Of a stretch of 64,000 nucleotides of DNA, positions 61,373 through 64,000 are shown piece by piece; position 1 is the stretch's first letter, and the number at the start of each line of letters is the position of its first letter. The notes below the pieces were generated by a model. That model saw nothing but the letters and a program-made list of their open reading frames with translations. It was not told the origin of the DNA and did no database searches. The DNA is from Gnetum montanum. Lineage: Eukaryota > Streptophyta > Gnetopsida > Gnetales > Gnetaceae. The stretch covers positions 132,396 to 196,395 of the forward strand of contig MNCI01001868.1 in assembly GCA_015680685.1 (NCBI GenBank), given 5' to 3'. Made by a program: the position numbers and the translations under genes.

Positions 61373-64000
61373 TACCCCTGCAACTGATTAAAAACTCATC
61401 CTTGAGTTAAAAGGGTAGGACCTAGCTTTTTTTACAAAAAATTAGGAATGATGGGATTATTGACTGACACTAGCTACTAATTGACTCTGAGTGTCGCATT
61501 ACAAAATTTATTCAAGTGGATGCATACAAAATGATAGAGTAACAAAAAGACTCAACAGACTTTGGAGATTACAAAATTTGTAGAGGTCTTCAAGAATCTA
61601 TTGAAGATGATTCTTCTTGTTATGGCTAGTGGTGGCAAACTTCCAACCTTGATTGCTATGTCAATGCTTCTTTGGTTATGTGGAACATTCTTGAAGGATT
61701 GATTGAAATTTCTTCTCATCGTCCCATGGATGTAGGAAACATGTGATGCTTGAGTTGCTATCTTGTATGTGCTACAATTTGTCCATGGGAATATCCTTCA
61801 TTGTCCCTCTCTTGGCTTCATTTCCATGCCTGGCAAAAGACCTTCTTCCTTAGGTGTTTCTTTTAGCATCACCTGTAATCACCAAAGGATCAACATTAGT
61901 TGTTGTAAATTTTTGTTAATAATTCACCCTTTTTGGATCCCTTAGTTTTTATTTAAGCACAAGGTGATGATAGCATGTTATGGCCAAGGCTATAAGGTAA
62001 CTAAAATCATCAAGTTGTTCACATTATTTTGATCAATTATTATTAGTTACCATGATCAAAAATAGGATGTTAGAAAAATTTCAAAGCAGATATCCCTAGC
62101 CCCCATGACTAAGAAGCGTAGCTCCAAAAGCACACAAGTTTTTGAACAATTAAAACTAAAGCTTTGATTTAGATGATGGTTAAGAAATATTGAACTTCAA
62201 GGATATTTTAACAAAAAATTAGGAAAAAGTAAAAAAGTAATTGAAAGTGATGAAAAGTAGTCCCAAAATTATGCATAAATTTAGAGAAATTGTCATTGTT
62301 GTTCTAAAAGATGTGAAGGTTAGTTCAAAGCCATGATCAACAAAAGTTATGTAAGTGGATCCTCCCCAAAGTAGGCTCCTATCATAATGCCCTTACATAA
62401 CCACTGCTATAGATGTCTGTGGGCACCCAAGAAGTTAAATGTAGACCATGCCTTTGTTTTAAACAACATATAACTACCATGGTTGGGATGTTGTACTATA
62501 GTATAAAAAACCAAAAGGCTCATAATTGCATGTAGTAGTGAGGTAAATAATGGGATGAGAAGGAATTGTAGAGATAGGGATGTAAGGTACTTGCCCATGT
62601 CCACAATAGGTTCTTGTGAAAAATGTGATTAAAATGATCAACATACATATCCATCCAAGTTTAGACCAAGTCCATACCATGAACAGTAACCTTGGATTGA
62701 TGTGTTCCTTTGTGCCAACCACCATGAGTCCACAACCACCTTAAAGAACAATCATCACTCCAAAAAGAGAAGAAAGGAGAAGAAGGAAGGAAAGGCCTTA
62801 GTTAGAGGGGCATCTTCAAACATGGGTAACATGTCTTTCTAGGCCCATAACTAGTGCTTGTAGCCTATTATTGTATCTAAGGGGTGTGCTTTGAATTTCC
62901 ATTATTTATTATTTCTCTCTCTTTTTTTTCTTGTATTTTTATTTTTTGATGGGAACCACATCATGCAAAGACTTTTAACTTCCTATTATTGGTTGATGGA
63001 GGAGTGATGATACATTCTAAGAGGAGTCATAAACCATGTGAAGGAAGAGAAGAAGAAAACTCAATAAGTGCCCTTGAGGTCACACCCTTACCATTTCCAC
63101 TTGGTCATTCCCTCTTTTTTCAAGGTACGATGATCATTGATTAATTTTAGTTTCATGAATGAAGAACCAAATTGTTTCCATGAAAAAGACCTTTTATTTA
63201 GAGAATTGGAGAGATGGATGAGGTGATCTCACTGCTTTACACAATTAGTTACCCAATCATCTTGATAGCATAGCACAAAAACCCAACACATAGTGTTGAC
63301 TTCTACATCATGACTTGGCAATCTTAGTAATGGAAAAATAAAAGAGATTCATAAAACATAAAGAAAATGACCTAAGAAAAGAGAAAAATATTAAGAAATG
63401 GAAAACATATTAAGAATTAGAAAAGTTTGGAAGGAATAGGAAAATGATAAGAAATTGTAAAAATAAAAAGGTGAAACACACTTATTAGTTCTTGAACTAG
63501 ATGGAGCATCTCCCCCATAAATAATCTCATGGCTACACATTCGAGAGATGGACTACACAATTCCCTAGTTATACACCATTGGATTTCCATCTATCATTGT
63601 TATTGATGTAATTAATCATGTGGTAGCACATCCAACATTGGTGATAGTCTCATTTGGATCATTTAGAGATGTATCTTCATTTGGACTTAAAGGTATTTCC
63701 ATTTTGGGGGATCTAGATGTATTTGCTTCTTCTTCTTGGTTTTCTATTTTAATACCTAGGTCTTTGTGTTTAATATCCTTTTCCAGTGTATAATAAGAGT
63801 GTAAGATACATGTGTCTAAGTCCTTTGTTTGGTTCATTTTCTTAAGCCTAGAACTAATAAGTAGATTAGTTGCCTTCATGCATCTTTGAAATAATTTTAT
63901 ATTCTAAGTTTCAAGCCATTAGATGTCTTTTGATTTAGTGGCTACTACGTGTGATTTTTTCTCACACACTTACTCCTGAACTTTGTTGTGAGCTGTGTTA
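61373..64000 (-). mobile_element. Element E internal 3' region, continues beyond the window
   Basis: It carries the superfamily landmarks in minus-strand order: GGGGAGGATCCAC (62367-62355), the bipartite GCATGATGTGG/CAAAGCACACCCCTT block (62970-62880), and an internal PPT TTAGTCATGGGGGC (about 62113-62095). An ACAG lies just upstream of an ATG at 61869. The small ORF after it (MLKETPKEEGLLPGMEMKPR, TGA after 23 codons, then open again) is unlike ORF3 of B/C and unlike the A/D ORF. A minus-strand frame at 63616-63879 (MKATNLLISSRLKKMNQTKD) may be gag or linker sequence. No pol motif is visible before the window ends. Confidence 0.65.

Overview
The window is nuclear DNA of a land plant. It holds one recognisable host gene, a chloroplast ALB3/Oxa1/YidC-type membrane insertase on the minus strand, with 11 GT-AG exons spread over 29 kb. 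Almost everything else is transposable-element DNA. The long introns, thick LTR-retrotransposon load and heavy C-to-T decay suggest a large, methylated genome such as a gymnosperm or fern. The sequence alone does not fix the species. Runs of N and single Ns mark an imperfect draft assembly.

Layout. 1-1457: 3' end of LTR retrotransposon A (+). 1458-5523: AT-rich 3' flank of ALB3 with an old LTR relic. 5524-34793: ALB3 (-), whose introns carry two SINE-like insertions, a GC-rich coiled-coil relic, an RTE-type LINE relic and, in intron 1, the 13.2-kb Ty3/gypsy element B (+, 19444-32670). 34794-42896: intergenic repeats, namely tRNA-derived SINE relatives, a ~1-kb tandem duplication, a 3.2-kb solo LTR with perfect TTATT target duplications, and a LINE ORF1-like relic. 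42897-51699: element C (-). 52151-59596: element D (+, same family as A, perfect AAGTG duplications). 60428-64000: 3' part of element E (-), which leaves the window.

A to E form one superfamily of Ty3/gypsy, Athila/Tat-like elements. Their LTRs are 0.9-1.0 kb and close on TCATCA (they open on TGATGA where the start is intact). A tRNA-Asp-type primer site follows the 5' LTR in B, C and D. U3 is rich in CpG palindromes, and the polypurine tract reads AGTCGTGGGGGTA. B keeps gag-protease-RT-RNaseH-integrase in one frame (13 transition-type stops) plus a ~950-codon third ORF with a 'putative plant transposon protein'-like domain and long coiled coils. C keeps gag and the third ORF but has no pol. 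A and D replace the third ORF with a 62-71-codon ORF.

The most interesting pattern is in the pol-ORF3 interval. In B and C, the two elements with the long ORF3, a U3-like block (the palindromes of that element's own LTR followed by a TATATATA box) sits upstream of ORF3. After it come a possible splice donor, a second polypurine tract, and an AG acceptor directly abutting the ORF3 ATG. I saw no such block in D or E. This looks like an internal promoter plus leader intron dedicated to ORF3.
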